This document shows, one piece after another, positions 43,431-54,754 of a DNA stretch of 64,000 nucleotides (position 1 is its first letter; the number at the start of each line of letters is the position of its first letter). Origin of the DNA: Guillardia theta CCMP2712 (Eukaryota > Cryptophyceae > Pyrenomonadales > Geminigeraceae). A model generated the notes under the pieces. It saw only the letters and a program-made list of their open reading frames with translations, did not search any database and was not told the DNA's origin. The stretch lies in assembly GCF_000315625.1 (NCBI RefSeq), contig NW_005434573.1:15440-79439 (forward strand), written 5' to 3'. The position numbers and the translations under genes are program-made.

Positions 43431-45131
43431 ATGCACAGGGTACAGTGGAGTGTCTGCAGGGTGGCGGGAGGGGCGCGGAGGAAATCGCTGTCGCATGCTC
43501 TCAATGGCGTCTGTTCCTTCATGCCATCTCGCCTCCTCTGTGTAGCAGAAGCCTCCTCGAGTGGCAGACGTCAGCACAAGTTTGCCTCCCTCCAACGGGG
43601 TACAACCGGCAAACACCTCTCAGCTGTTCTCAACGGGTTCTCGGCGCGCCATGGACGGTTCTTCAGCCAAGGTGCAGGCGACAAGATGGTATCTCCCGAG
43701 ATGGTGTACATCAGAGGAGAGGAGATGACAACTTACTGTATGGACCTCATCCTTGACAAGTGGATTTATCCTCATGTTGACACCTCGAAATGGGAATTCT
43801 TCGATTTGAGCTGCAAGTCCAGAGACGAGACGGACGACCAGGTGCTTCGCGATGCCGTCAAGGCCGGCAAGAGGGTTGGGTCGATCTTCAAGGAGCCAAC
43901 GGTCACCCCGTCAGCCGAGCAGAGGAAGTCCATGGGCCTCAAGAAGGCGCTCCCGTCGCCCAACGGCGCAATGAGGAGGGGATGGAACGGCATTACTATC
44001 TCCAGGGACACCATCCACATCGAAGGACTGAAGCTCGGCTTTGAGAAGCCTGTCCTCTTCGAGCGGCATGCTGTAGGAGGAGAGTACGGAGCAGGATACG
44101 ACACGGTAGGGAGCGGGGTCCTTAATACCATCTTCACTGCTGAGAACGGCAAGACGATTGTGGTTGACTCTCGTCAGCTGGACAACAAGTCCAACGCTGT
44201 CGTCACCTACCACAACCCGCTGGACAACGTGGAGGACATGGCTCACATCTTCTTTCAGAGGTGCCTGGAGGCAGAGGTCACCCCCTACGTTGTGACCAAG
44301 AAGACTGTGTTCAAGTGGCAGGAGCCGTTCTGGCTCAAGTTCAAGGAGGTCTTTGACGAGCACTACAGGGCAGAGTTTCTGGGCAGAGGCCTCATCCTCA
44401 AGACGGGAGGAGAGCTCCAGCATCTCATATCAGACGCCGCCACCATGCAGATCATCCGATGGACCGGCGGAGGGTTCGGCATGGCGGCGCACAACTACGA
44501 CGGGGACATGCTCACGGACGAGATCGCGCAGATCCATCGCAGTCCGGGCTTCATCACGTCGAACCTCATCGGCAAGAACGACGACGGCAGCCTGATCAAG
44601 GAGTTCGAGGCCTCCCATGGCACCGTCGCTGACATGTGGCATGCGCACTTGGAGGGGAAGGAGACGAGTCTGAACCCCCTGGGGCTCGTGGAGGCCCTGA
44701 TAGGCGCCATGCAGCACTCGGTTGCTCTCCACAAGGGCCCGCACGAGCTTCACGACTTCGCCAACAAGATCAGGAGATGCATGCACCTCGCCTTCACCAA
44801 CGGGCTCGGGACTCGGGACCTTGCCGGGCCGGAGGGGCTGACGACTGAGAAGTTTGTCGACGCGATCGCAGAGCTTCTCAACGATGCTCCTCTTGACCAG
44901 GTCATCGACAAGTACAACCCGCAGCACAACGTGACGAAGCAGGCGGCGGACGCCTCGACCTTCGACATCGACGAGCAGGCGATGAAGAAGCTGTTTGAGG
45001 ACCTCGACACCAACAAGGACGGGTCCCTGTGCTACAAGGAGTTCGCCCAGGGGCTCAAACGGCTCAATGTCGCGCCCAAGAAGGGAAAGCGACTGAGGAT
45101 GTTGAGAATCTCGTTGGAGGATCCGGTCTAG
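43431..45131 (+). CDS. NADP-type isocitrate dehydrogenase with C-terminal EF-hand
   Basis: A single intronless frame of 566 codons. Residues 1-85 are Arg/Ser-rich with almost no acidic residues, like a mitochondrial (or other organelle) presequence. The IDH core begins at about 88 (VSPEMVYIRGEEMT). Other landmarks are TVTPSAEQ, SPNGAMR, FERHAVGGEYGAGY, YVVTKKTVFKWQEPFW, EFLGRGLILKTGGELQ, the metal-site segment NYDGDMLTDEIAQ and FEASHGTVADMW. The enzyme oxidises isocitrate to 2-oxoglutarate. After the dimerisation and C-terminal helices, residues about 526-537 (DTNKDGSLCYKE) form a complete single EF-hand loop with D/N/D/G/E ligands, followed by a basic tail (KKGKRLRMLR). The usual enzyme ends about 60 residues earlier, so the EF-hand is an added regulatory module. 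Calcium control of activity or pairing is inferred. Confidence 0.93.
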   Translation: MHRVQWSVCRVAGGARRKSLSHALNGVCSFMPSRLLCVAEASSSGRRQHKFASLQRGTTGKHLSAVLNGFSARHGRFFSQGAGDKMVSPEMVYIRGEEMTTYCMDLILDKWIYPHVDTSKWEFFDLSCKSRDETDDQVLRDAVKAGKRVGSIFKEPTVTPSAEQRKSMGLKKALPSPNGAMRRGWNGITISRDTIHIEGLKLGFEKPVLFERHAVGGEYGAGYDTVGSGVLNTIFTAENGKTIVVDSRQLDNKSNAVVTYHNPLDNVEDMAHIFFQRCLEAEVTPYVVTKKTVFKWQEPFWLKFKEVFDEHYRAEFLGRGLILKTGGELQHLISDAATMQIIRWTGGGFGMAAHNYDGDMLTDEIAQIHRSPGFITSNLIGKNDDGSLIKEFEASHGTVADMWHAHLEGKETSLNPLGLVEALIGAMQHSVALHKGPHELHDFANKIRRCMHLAFTNGLGTRDLAGPEGLTTEKFVDAIAELLNDAPLDQVIDKYNPQHNVTKQAADASTFDIDEQAMKKLFEDLDTNKDGSLCYKEFAQGLKRLNVAPKKGKRLRMLRISLEDPV

Positions 45132-45358
45132 CCATGTTGCATCGTCAACTCAAGACAACTGCCTTCTTCTCGCCTCCTTATCCTCCTCCAACACACAACA
45201 CACTCCCTCCTCACTCCTCTTGATCGCCATTGCCCGCTCATACTCGCCAGTGCTCCTTCACCAGTCGTCCAGCAGGTGCTCTGGTATCTTCATTCCTAGC
45301 TCCTTCTGCAGACGATCCCTGGGTAGCGGTGAGACAGGGAGGGAGGAAGGGAGCACCT

Positions 45359-47575
45359 TCACATGTTCGTTTCCTCCCGCACGCTTTCCTCGCTCGGCTC
45401 TCCCTCCTGTAGCTTGTAGAGCTTCGCGTGAGTCTCGGTGAGCACGAGATACTTGCTGCCGATGGCGCATCCGGCAATCACGTCGTCCTCCTCATCGAAC
45501 TGTATGACCTGCCCTACAACATCAGAGATCATCTCGGCAGGCCGTTCAGACTGACTTCCTCTCTCGAAACCCTCCTTCTCTTGCAGTGCTCGAACACCTG
45601 GCAAGTCGTGTGAGCAGCTCCTCACAGGTTCAGTCGGCCAGAAAGGACCGTGAAGCTGAAGGAAGCGTCGTTCATGACAAGAAAGCTCAGGTCCGAGCTG
45701 AAGGTCACTGCCACCTTCTCCTCCTTGTGCTTCTGCGGTGAGCTCTTCAGCATCAAGGGAGAGGAGGAGAAAGAGGAGGAGCACATGGATGTACGCGATG
45801 GCAGAGAAGGAGGAGAGGTGCTCGATCTTTGCCGCAACTCCTTCCTCGACCTTGACAAGTGTCATCATCTGAAAGGCACATGGCATCTCGTGGTATGGAG
45901 AAGAAGGCAAATCAGATTCCCATCTGCAAATCCCAAACCACCTCAGTCTGTGGATCGGAGAGCTTGAGCACGTGGAGGTCGTTCATTCCAGTAGGACCCG
46001 TAGTCTGTACCTCTTCGTTACTCTCCTCCTCCTCCTCCTCCTCCTCCTCCTCCTACTCCCCCCCCCCCCCCCTCCTACACCACCACGCCAACCACATCCT
46101 CCTCAACCGAACGCGAGCCAAGCAGCTCACCGAGACTCCCAGCATGGGAAGGTCGTAAGGCTCAGCTGTCGGCCCACCTGCAAGGATGTCAACTTAAGGG
46201 GAGCGGATCAGGAAGCCTCACTTAAAGCCACGAACTGAAAGTGATTCCCAGCATCCTCTAGCTGGGGAGACAGCAGGGGTCAGGAAGAGACAGCTGGTCG
46301 GACTCGATCATACTGACCTTCTCGCTGGCCACCCTCCAAGTGGAGGAGCCCGCGCCCTCCCCGCTGCCGTCTCGCAGCTTGCATCTGGAGCTGTGGAGGA
46401 GGAAGGTCAGCGAGCAGGAGGAAACGCTGGCAGCCTGACTGACATGTACACTGGAGCTTCGTCCATGATGTCAAGGAAGGAGAGGTCGACAAGCTGTCCC
46501 TTTCCCCTCACGTTCTCCTCCTCCTGCTGGAACGGGATTCGGGACACCGTGAAGATCTACAGACCAGCAGGTTCTCAGGTGGAGGAGTATCGTATAGTGT
46601 TGTCAACCTCATCGGCAGACGGCCAGATGCGCGCCAGGTCAGGATAGATTCCTCCTACATTGAGCCCAGCGCTGTAGAGCAGAGACAACGACTCGTCATC
46701 CTCCGCATGCTGGAGCTTGACGAGCTGGAGTTTGCAAGCAGACGGTTGGAGGCCGCACTCGTTCGACTCGTCGAGGGCAGAGAAGACGGCCAGGAGGATG
46801 GAGAGGGTCTTCCCTTCTGGGCTGTACCTCAGGTCCACGACATGGTACCCCTCGTGGTAGTCGACTCTCCTGACCTCCCTTTCGGACTCATCGCTCTCTT
46901 CCTCCACGTCCTTGTCATCCTCCTTCACACGGCAGACGTCGACGCAGGATCCGTGCTCTTGCAACTTGGCCCGCGCAAACACCTAGGAGACGATCCTCTC
47001 AGCAGGGCCCGAGAGCTGCACCCCCTACCCCACATCCTCTACCTCCCTCCTTCTTCCTTCCCTCTCCCTCCCTCCCTCTCACTACCTCTCTCCCACCCTC
47101 ACTCTTTCTACCTCACTCCTTCTAACGCATTCCTTTCTCACACCATTCATGTCATGCCCTCTTCATCCTCTCCTCACATTCCTTTCTCCCTCACATGATA
47201 CGAATGCGATGGCGACAAGCTCCTCTTGATCAGCGACACATTCCCGTCCTGCCGGCACACCACCACATACTGAGCATCCCCGCACACAGATACAATCTCC
47301 CCGCTCCTCAGCTTGGGCCTGAGCTGCACCACATGCTCCAGCTCGATATCGTCTCCTGCCCTCACAGTCAGCCTTCCCACCCATCGCACGAGGACGAGGA
47401 CGAGGACCCTTGAGCTGGAGGCGGGAGATCCCACTATCCCTCCTCACTAGGAAGAACGATGACTGAGGCTGCAGCCGGTCGCGCTGGAGGTCGTCGAAGC
47501 AGATGCGGAATGCAGTACTCGCATAATCCACTCCTGACCCCAATTGCCTGCAGCAACAGAAGTTCGAGGTGAACG

Positions 47576-47614
<39 letters not shown>

Positions 47615-47934
47615 AGAGATGAGGTTGGTGGAGTTGAGGTGAGAGATTAGGAGGGGAACGAGGAAGGGGAACAAGGAGAGGAGCTTTCAAGAACCTGCTG
47701 GTCACACGGAGTCCAGAGGAGATCCGAGTCTTGGTGATGGTCTTGAACATGGGTTCCTGCAGAGAGTGAGGGCACGAGAGGGAGGCAGGAAGGGTCTCGT
47801 CACATTGCAGAGCTTGTAGGTCTGGAAGTCTTCGTTCAACTTCGTCCTGTGACCTCCATCAGTGTGACCTCAGACCGGGTCCGCATGCACCGTTCGATCA
47901 GTCTCCGCTTCCCCGCCCTCCCCTCCATGGCCAT
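45359..47934 (-). CDS. Large multi-exon protein, beta-propeller-like, unidentified
   Basis: Exon-like segments in order on the minus strand: KLNEDFQTYKLCN and EPMFKTITKTRISSGLRVTS (47850-47690); QLGSGVDYASTAFRICFDDL (about 47550); GRLTVRAGDDIELEHVVQLR and VCGDAQYVVVCRQDGNVSLI (47380-47220); an acidic segment and YHVVDLRYSPEGKTLSILLA (46980-46600); IFTVSRIPFQQEEENVRGKG and QLVDLSFLDIMDEAPVYMSV (46560-46440); LEDAGNHFQFVAL; MNDLHVLKLSDP; VAVTFSSDLSFLVMNDASFS; and a last exon with GQVIQFDEEDDVIAGCAIGS and YLVLTETHAKLYKL, stop at 45359. The short beta-strand pattern is like WD40/propeller blades; an APC4-like cell-cycle subunit is one possibility, but I would not assert it. Many junctions and the start are approximate. 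Confidence 0.5.
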
Positions 47935-48174
47935 ATCCGACAGTGACGAGCTACACAGGGTGCAGTGGGCAAGAGCGATGGCAAACCACCCCAGCGAAAG
48001 GCAGCGTCTCCTCGCCTGGAGAGGAATCTGAACCAGCGACGTGTGTCATCCTCCAAAACATCTGCAGCCGCTCCTTCTTCTTTATCTCCCCCTCCTCTCC
48101 TCCCCTGCCTCCCTGCTTCTCTCCTTACCTCCCTCCCTCTCTTCCCTCCCTCTCCTCCCTTGTTCATTCTCGTC

Positions 48175-48232
48175 CATCTCCTCCCTCCCTCCCTCCCTCC
48201 CTCCCTCCCTCCCTCCCTCCCTCCCCCCACAT
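48175..48232 (+). repeat. (CCCT)n microsatellite
   Basis: Tandem CCCTCCCT tract in pyrimidine-rich DNA (48060-48400) between the propeller-like gene and the phosphatase gene. No gene was supported in 47940-48745. Confidence 0.9.
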
Positions 48233-48748
48233 CCCTCCCTCACTCACTCTCCATACTTCCTCCAAGACTCTCTTAACCAGCCCTGTCCCTACAGCCTCAT
48301 CCTCATCCACGTCCCTTCCCCCCCATCTTTCGCCACTCTCTCCCTCCTCCCGCCGCCACCCTCCCCATTCCATTCTACGCCCCCTGCCCCAGCCCCAATC
48401 CGCCCAGAGGGCAACCTCGAATGAAACCCGAAATTCCACGATGGGGAGGGGGAGGGAAGCGACGGAGAATGTAAGCGGAGAATGTAAGCAATGGGGATGG
48501 CAAAGGGAGAGCTTGTGCCAGCAGCACTGTGGTAAGAACATTGCAAGCGCTGCTCGCTCAGCAGGAGACAAAGTGGTTCTTTCCGCGAAGAGAAGACGAT
48601 GTTGGGGAGGAAATGAGTAGCTTCTATATTACAGGCAAAAAGAATTTTACACTGACTTGATGGCAGGAAAGGAGAAGCAATACAAAGCCGGAGAACAAGG
48701 AAGAATACAGTGAGCAGGCAGCCATACAGGATCCAACATCAGCGCGAA

Positions 48749-49535
48749 TCATGCGCAAACAGATCTTGACGATAACGAAGTTGCAAACTTTGCGATGAAT
48801 TGCTCTTGTGATCTGCTCTCGACCGCTGCCTTGCATCTCTTCTTTCTCACGAGGGCAATGGCGTCCTTTGCATTGTGCACGACACCTTGCTCAAGGAGCA
48901 GGCACGCTCCTAGCGTCCCCGCCCTTCCCACTCCTCCCCTACAGTGAATCACCACGTGCTTGCCGGCCCGGACGGCATCGGAGAGTCGCCGCAGTAGCTG
49001 GCACGCCGAGTTAAAGTCTTCAGGCGCTTTCATCTCGATGATGGGGTACTGAATGAAGTCAAGCTCGGCCCTCCGACCTGAACAGGAATGCGTCATCGGT
49101 TGGGTCGAAAGCTCTCGCTCCCCTGGGGGAGGGCAAGCACTTACAGGCCTCCTCCAGGCTGCCCTTCACACCGAGGTGGCGCAGCTCACTGATCGACAGC
49201 AGACAAACCACCAGGTCGATGTTGAACTTGGATTTCAACTGACAAGAAACGTGTTTCACTTGATCAAGGCATGGCGAAGGAATACGCAATACCGTCGCGA
49301 GATCTTTGTCCAAGTCCCTTCTCCATCGGACGCCATCTCGATCAACATTCTTCCCGGGGCAGTAGCACAAACCGATGTTTCCGCGGTTGTCTGAAGGCTC
49401 AGAGAGAAAGGAAACTGTGATCGGGTGACTTTCGCTGGTCCTAACCTGCCCTACATTGTCCTTCAGCAAGGAGCTGGATTTCTCTCTCTGCTGTACTGGC
49501 ATGACAACCTTTGATCGAGAGGCCGAGTGCAACAT
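48749..49535 (-). CDS. Dual-specificity/tyrosine phosphatase (CDKN3-like fold)
   Basis: Start ATG at 49535 (MLHSASRSKVV; an alternative is at 49646). Spliced segments give GNIGLCYCPGKNVDRDGVRW, KDLAT, then LKSKFNIDLVVCLLSISELR (after the intron ending TTGTCAG) and HLGVKGSLEEA. The next intron (GTAAGT...GTTCAG) leads to RRAELDFIQYPIIEMKAPED. The P-loop is VIHCRGGVGRAG (HCxxGxxR; Cys nucleophile and Arg present), and the general-acid region is around the PIIEMKAPED segment. The C-terminus has ESRSQEQFIAKF. The Cx5R phosphatase with an N-terminal CPGK motif matches the KAP/CDKN3-like group found in bacteria and algae. Substrates are probably phosphoproteins; not known. Confidence 0.85.
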
Positions 49536-49719
49536 CTCCCTACCAGTCAGCTTCTCTCCTCCTCCTCCTTCCCTTCTCGGATCTCCCTCTTGCCCCGTCC
49601 CGGTGACAACCGATGCTGTTTGAAGCAAGTGAAGGTGCTGCCCCACATTTGTTAAGAGTTTGTCTTAATAGTATATCGCTGTCCACGATTTCCTTGATTC
49701 TGAGGCGAGCCTGATCCTC

Positions 49720-50190
49720 CTAGAATGGTCAGTTATCAGTCAACAAAAACTTCCGTTCCAGTCAACCACCCCCCTCAGACAGACCCCATGGAACAATTGT
49801 ATACCCCCCTATTTCTACCACCGCTAACATCAAATGTACCTATTTGCCCAGAGTTTGATATGAAAATGAGGGGTATGGGTGTAAGCGTACCGTACCCCTC
49901 TGCACAATTCATGTTGACCCGTACCCCATACAATGATGCAGCTATTACTACTACCCCTCAGATCTCCTGGGACCATCAGGCATCACCCTACCCCCACAAC
50001 AGGGCCTCGTTTACGTCTCATTCAACTGTGATGGTACACAACCCCACCCCCGGATGAGCAAGAACATCCTTCATACCTCCCTATGTGTACCCATGCAAAC
50101 CAAGCAAACTGTACCCGTGTCTTTCCGTACGACCCTAATTTCATATGGATACCCTACCCACTCGACTAACATACCCACCCCTACAATTGC
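49720..50190 (+). other. C-rich asymmetric stretch
   Basis: Repeated ACCCCC, TACCCC and CCACCCC on the plus strand; a 110-codon frame here is Pro/Thr-rich and looks accidental. Confidence 0.5.
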
Positions 50191-50728
50191 AGTAACTGTT
50201 CAGTCCGTCCCCTAGCCATGGCTGCTGCACCAGAGTGAAAAGAACGAGGAAGTTGGAAAGATAGTACAAGAAAGCGTTTGATTTGCATCAAGGATGCAAG
50301 ATGCTTACAATGTTTATGGTAGCAAGACGGAGGCTGATATTTATGCTGACTTGTCTTTGTTTGACTTGATTTGGTAGCAACCCGACAAGTTCTGTCCCTG
50401 CCACGAGACACAAAAATCTTTTGAGATCGTTTTTGGGCGATGCAATGCTAGATAGGAAAATCTTCCAAACCGTGTTTAGTGTAAAGTAGAGTGCCTGCTC
50501 AGCTGCGGTAAGCTTTCAGTGCCCTCAGTTCTACAGAGCATACTTTCCTCCCTACAGTTTCGCTCTGAGATAATTATTCCTGTAAGCAGATCTTCTCATC
50601 ATGATTCGCAACCGCTGCTAACATTCAACACACTACCGCATCAGAATCTCCTGATTTGAACTCTGGATTATCGTGCTAACTGAAGGGATCGGCTCAGGGG
50701 GGCTTCCGAGGAACCTCCCCTTGTAAGA

Positions 50729-52649
50729 ATGCTCCGCTCCAGACTTTCTCCTAGCTCTTTCATTCTGGTCTCGACATTGTTCATCGGAAGTTCGTACGAC
50801 ACTGTGCAAGGCCATGCAGACTCGTGTTACCCCAGCACGGCTCACAGAGATCAGACATTGCTTGCTTTTTCGCTGTGCCATGGAGGACTCTACGTTGGTA
50901 TCGCCGATCTGAGCAAAAAGCTTCCGCCGCTCTCGCGCAGTCGGCCTGCTACAGCCCTGCATGTACAAGCTGGGATGAAAGACTGGATCAAGAAAGTGGT
51001 GTTCGGCGACGAGACCAAGAGCAGGTGGAAGAGAGCTGTGACTCAGGTACAGGAAGGTAGTGGGATGATTGCCAGGCACCTGACTCAGGCACAGTATCAG
51101 GTGGTTGGGACAGGAGCAACGGAGGAGGAGAAACTTGAAGCAGCAAGGATTCGGAGACGAGCCTTTGTCGTACAAGATCCCAAGTATCGTGAGATTATCA
51201 AGAACGAAGCCAGCTTCTCCGCTGAAAGTGTTTCATTGTCGCAAGAGAGTGATTTGGTATGGACTGACTAATGTCTCAAAAATCTGCCGCACAATTGATA
51301 TCAGAAGCAGGACAATACTGCAAAGACAAGAGAACTGAGTGATCTCAGCTTGGCACACAATCAAGTCAAAGAGGAAGTCAAGGCTGAGGTCTTGGAAAGT
51401 GAGGCAGAAGCAGAAGCTCGCCGGCAGCGCAGCCTCGAGCTCCAGCAAGACGCGGCTCGTACACTCGGTTTGAGACTATGCACGCGTGCTAAAAGTGCAT
51501 TGATTCAGAATATTGATGCAGGCGGTCGATCCAAGTACTTCACAAAGGCGCCTCCTGCTTCCCGTCCTCTTAGTCAGCGCAGCATCCCTCGCCCAGCAAG
51601 CAGTGGCCAAGACGGTGAGCTGAGAAAAAGATCTCATCCGAGTGATGTGATTTTGATCAGTTGCTGCAGCCTGGCGACCCAAATCTTCTGTCCTGCCAAC
51701 TTCATCCAACGGTAATGCAGTGCCTCAGGATCAAGTTGCTCAATTGACGTGTGTCCTGCAGTTGCGAACAGGCCCAGCCCTGCCCCTGAGCCTGTTGAGG
51801 AGATTGGTACGCAAACCATGACAACGTCTTTGATCTTGCTCATGCATTTGCTGATAGAGGAGCCCGTGGCTCCAAGAAACGTGGTGAGCTATAAAGACCT
51901 TTGGCAAGAGGCAGCCACCAAGAAGCTCGCAAACATTCTATCACAAAAGCAAGTCACTGTCGAAAAACAGCGACCGCCTTCTCCAACCCCAGAGCGAACG
52001 TGATTGCCCTCATCACTTGAAACATGCTTTGTTTGACTATGTTGAGCAGATATGAGTCCAGTTATACGAGCACGTCGGCTGACAACAGCGATCAGTACAG
52101 CTACCTTCCTGTTCTCGGTGCGCTCGACGTAGACAAGGTTGAACTCAGTCTGACGCGTTGTGCAGGAGATGAGTTCAAACCAGACCTTGAGTGCAGCACG
52201 TGGAAGGTGATTGCAGCCAAAGGAGTTGTCGTTCACTCGGGGTGGGTCACTTCATCTCGATCATTCCCTTCCCTTGTTTGAGGTTGTATTGACGGCTGAC
52301 GTCAGCCCTGGCGAGGAGTTCGAACCGATTGGTCGGCTCAAAGGGATGCAGTTGGTGGATGTTGACGGACAAGAGGGTCCCTGGCTACGACTGAGCGAAG
52401 ATGGGTAGGGAGAGTAACTGTTTGTCGCTATGCTGCTAACAGTCAGAAAGACCTGGGGCAGGAGGATGGGTGAGGTCTGCCAACAATGGTAGGAAAGGAG
52501 GACCGAAAGGAGTCTTCCTTGTGAAGCAGGTAGGAGATCCTTGTTTGACACTGTGTGATCGGAGTAGTTGGACTAACTTGAGGTTGAAGGGGAAAAAGCT
52601 TGGATTCGATAGCAAGCATATGGCAAGGTGGTCAGGGGAGAGCAAGTGA
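50729..52649 (+). CDS. Protein with N-terminal hydrophobic leader, coiled coil and SH3-like end
   Basis: Exon 1 from MLRSRLSPSSFILVSTLFIG carries a hydrophobic leader (possible signal peptide), then ALHVQAGMKDWIKKVVFGDE. Later exons join over GT-AG introns: QDNTAKTRELSDLSLAHNQ and VKEEVKAEVLESEAEAEARR (coiled coil), a Ser/Pro-rich linker, AAAWRPKSSVLPTSS, VANRPSPAPEPVEEI, EPVAPRNVVSYKDLWQEAAT, PTPERTYESSYTSTSAD, then an SH3-like unit: DLECSTWKVIAAKGVVVHSG, PGEEFEPIGRLKGMQLVDVD, GPWLRLSEDG, GGWVRSANNGRKG and GVFLVKQ. The end is GKKLGFDSKHMARWSGESK, with stop at 52647-52649. Bacterial-type SH3 modules bind peptides or glycans. The leader and length would fit an imported organelle protein, but this is inference. 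Confidence 0.6.
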
Positions 52650-52689
52650 TTCCCTTTCAGTCTTTACCTCGCTGCTTGTCAACATACTA

Positions 52690-53860
52690 CCTTAGTATGC
52701 CCCCCGGCTACTGGAATGCTGGAATCAGCCCAATGAATCCGCGTCAGCCTGTCACACTGCCGCTGCGCAGACTCCCAGCGGCTCCTCACTGAGTTCGGAT
52801 TCAATTTACTAAGTTACGAGTCCGAGTCATCACTGTAAATCCGAATATGAATCAACTTGATGATCATGCGCGGCCGCCAGGCTTCACGTCACGGTGTTCC
52901 GGCCCGACTAAGTCACGGAGTGTACTATCAGTACCTGAGTACCGTACCTCAGGCGACTGATCAATGTGTAGGCGGTAAGCCAGGCCGCGCCATGTCCGAA
53001 AATTTGCAACAGCCTGCGGCGACAGACTCTGAGCAGGCGTGAACTGACTCTGACCGTGGCAATCGGACGGTCCGATCACCGGCGGTGCGGCGGCACAGCC
53101 AAAACCGGCCGCCGGGCGGCGCGGGGCCGACTTACTAGCGGCCTATGGCCGCCCGTACGCTGAGTGGCGTGGCCCGGCGGGCCCGGCGCTCACTGTCGGA
53201 CTCCGGTCCGACGTGTCGGACGGGGCCGGCCTGGCGTCGGGACAGGCGGGGGCTCCGAGCCAGTGGCGACTCGGTGAGAGGCGGCTCCGGTGCCGCTGTG
53301 ACATCCGTGACTAACTAAATAGCCGCATCCGTGACGGTTCACAGATGCAACTCCGAACTCGAACTGAGCGGGCCTACTGGTTGCCAGCCGGCACGCATAG
53401 ACTGAGACGGTGTGCGGCACTGACTCTCAACTTGGCAACGGACTCGAGGGTCCCCCGGGGGGGCCGCCCGTCTGAAAAAATGCGGGCCGCCCACTGGCCC
53501 GGGGCCAGGCAGCGGTGCGCCGGGCCCCGGGACTTGGGCCGAGACTAAGCCTGGCCGGGCTCGGCCTCTCCCGGACCGTACGGCGGGCGACGGCCGGGGC
53601 CGGCGAGCCCAGGCCGGGCCCGGCGGCCCCCGCGGCGGGCCGGCCCTGGCTCTCAGTGGCTGACGGTGCCGGCGCGGCGGGCCCAGTGGCCCCCCGCATT
53701 GAAGGCCGGGCCCCGGCGGTACGGTCTCCAGCTCCAGGGTACTGGCAGCGCCGTGCCATCATAATTCCGAACAACGATCGCCGGATTTAGCCCGACGACT
53801 CTTAACGGTGGCGCTTGGGCCACCCGGGCCACTTTTCGAGCGATTCAAACAGCCGAAATT
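52690..53860. other. GC-rich island 4
   Basis: About 1.1 kb of very GC-rich DNA with CGGCCGCCGGGCGGC, GGCGCGGCGGGC and ACGGTGCCGGC words, starting about 40 bp after the preceding stop codon. No coherent coding region. Confidence 0.75.
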
Positions 53861-54754
53861 TATGTTTCAGATTTCAAAATTATCTGGAACTATTGAAGTG
53901 GAGCTGAGCTGTATTTCGGAAACCAGACGGACCTAAGCAAAACAGCGGTGGATTCGGAATCTTATCAAGAGCAGCGACATGTTTGAGGTGAGACGAGAGA
54001 AGAAGAAGGCTCGAGAAGATGTTGATGCGATGGCGATGCTGAAACTGAAGACAAGTACATGATGATGACCATCATGAACCTCACTGTGACTGAGTCATCG
54101 GATGAGGAGGGTCGGAGGATGGTAGTGGTTGTGGTGGTGGTGGTAGTGGTGGTGGTGATAATGAGAGGAAGGCTGCAAACAGCAAATGAGAGGTGAGTAG
54201 CGAGGGTGAAGGGACTGATACAAAGATGCTGTTGATGGTTTATGACAATTGAAATGAAGTGGAGGAATGTATGTGAACTGATATTTTTGTAAAGAGCATG
54301 GGTTTAGTTTGAGATATAATCTATTCATGGAGGTGGGAATAGTGGCAATTATTGTACCGAAAATCTACATTTTGACATGGTCGCTGATGGTGTGAGCGTC
54401 AAGACTACGATGTGAGATGGTGATAGCGAAGAGAGGAGGTAAAATCCTCTGTCTTGACCTGATAGCCTGTAAAAGTCCAAAAGTTTATGAGTTTAGACTC
54501 CGAGGTTTGATCGTGTGTTCTGCTAGTCCACGGGAGAACATCTTGGTTGGTAGACAGCAAGGAGCAGAATGGAAGAGATGGACAACAAACGGACAATAGG
54601 AGAAGAGGTTAGGGTTGAGAGTTGCGGAGGGCACATGCTCCGACACGAGTCGACTTGCAGCTTGCTGATCGCACTCTTGGCAGCTTCTTGGAGTTTTTGG
54701 CAGGAAGGTACCTGCAGTGGACATCAAGCCTGTGATGCAGGCTGAGGTCCCCAG
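53860..54754. other. Intergenic; no gene recognised
   Basis: A GGTGGTGGTGG-type patch lies at 54125-54165. Otherwise this is ordinary DNA downstream of the myosin gene's last exon. Confidence 0.45.

Noticed and set aside
46020-46070. CTCCTC/poly-C run as a CRISPR-like or structured repeat
   Set aside because: Simple microsatellite inside an intron; no spacers.
49725-50057. 110-codon plus-strand ORF
   Set aside because: Pro/Thr/Ser-rich translation of a C-rich intergenic stretch; similar DNA elsewhere has no ORF.
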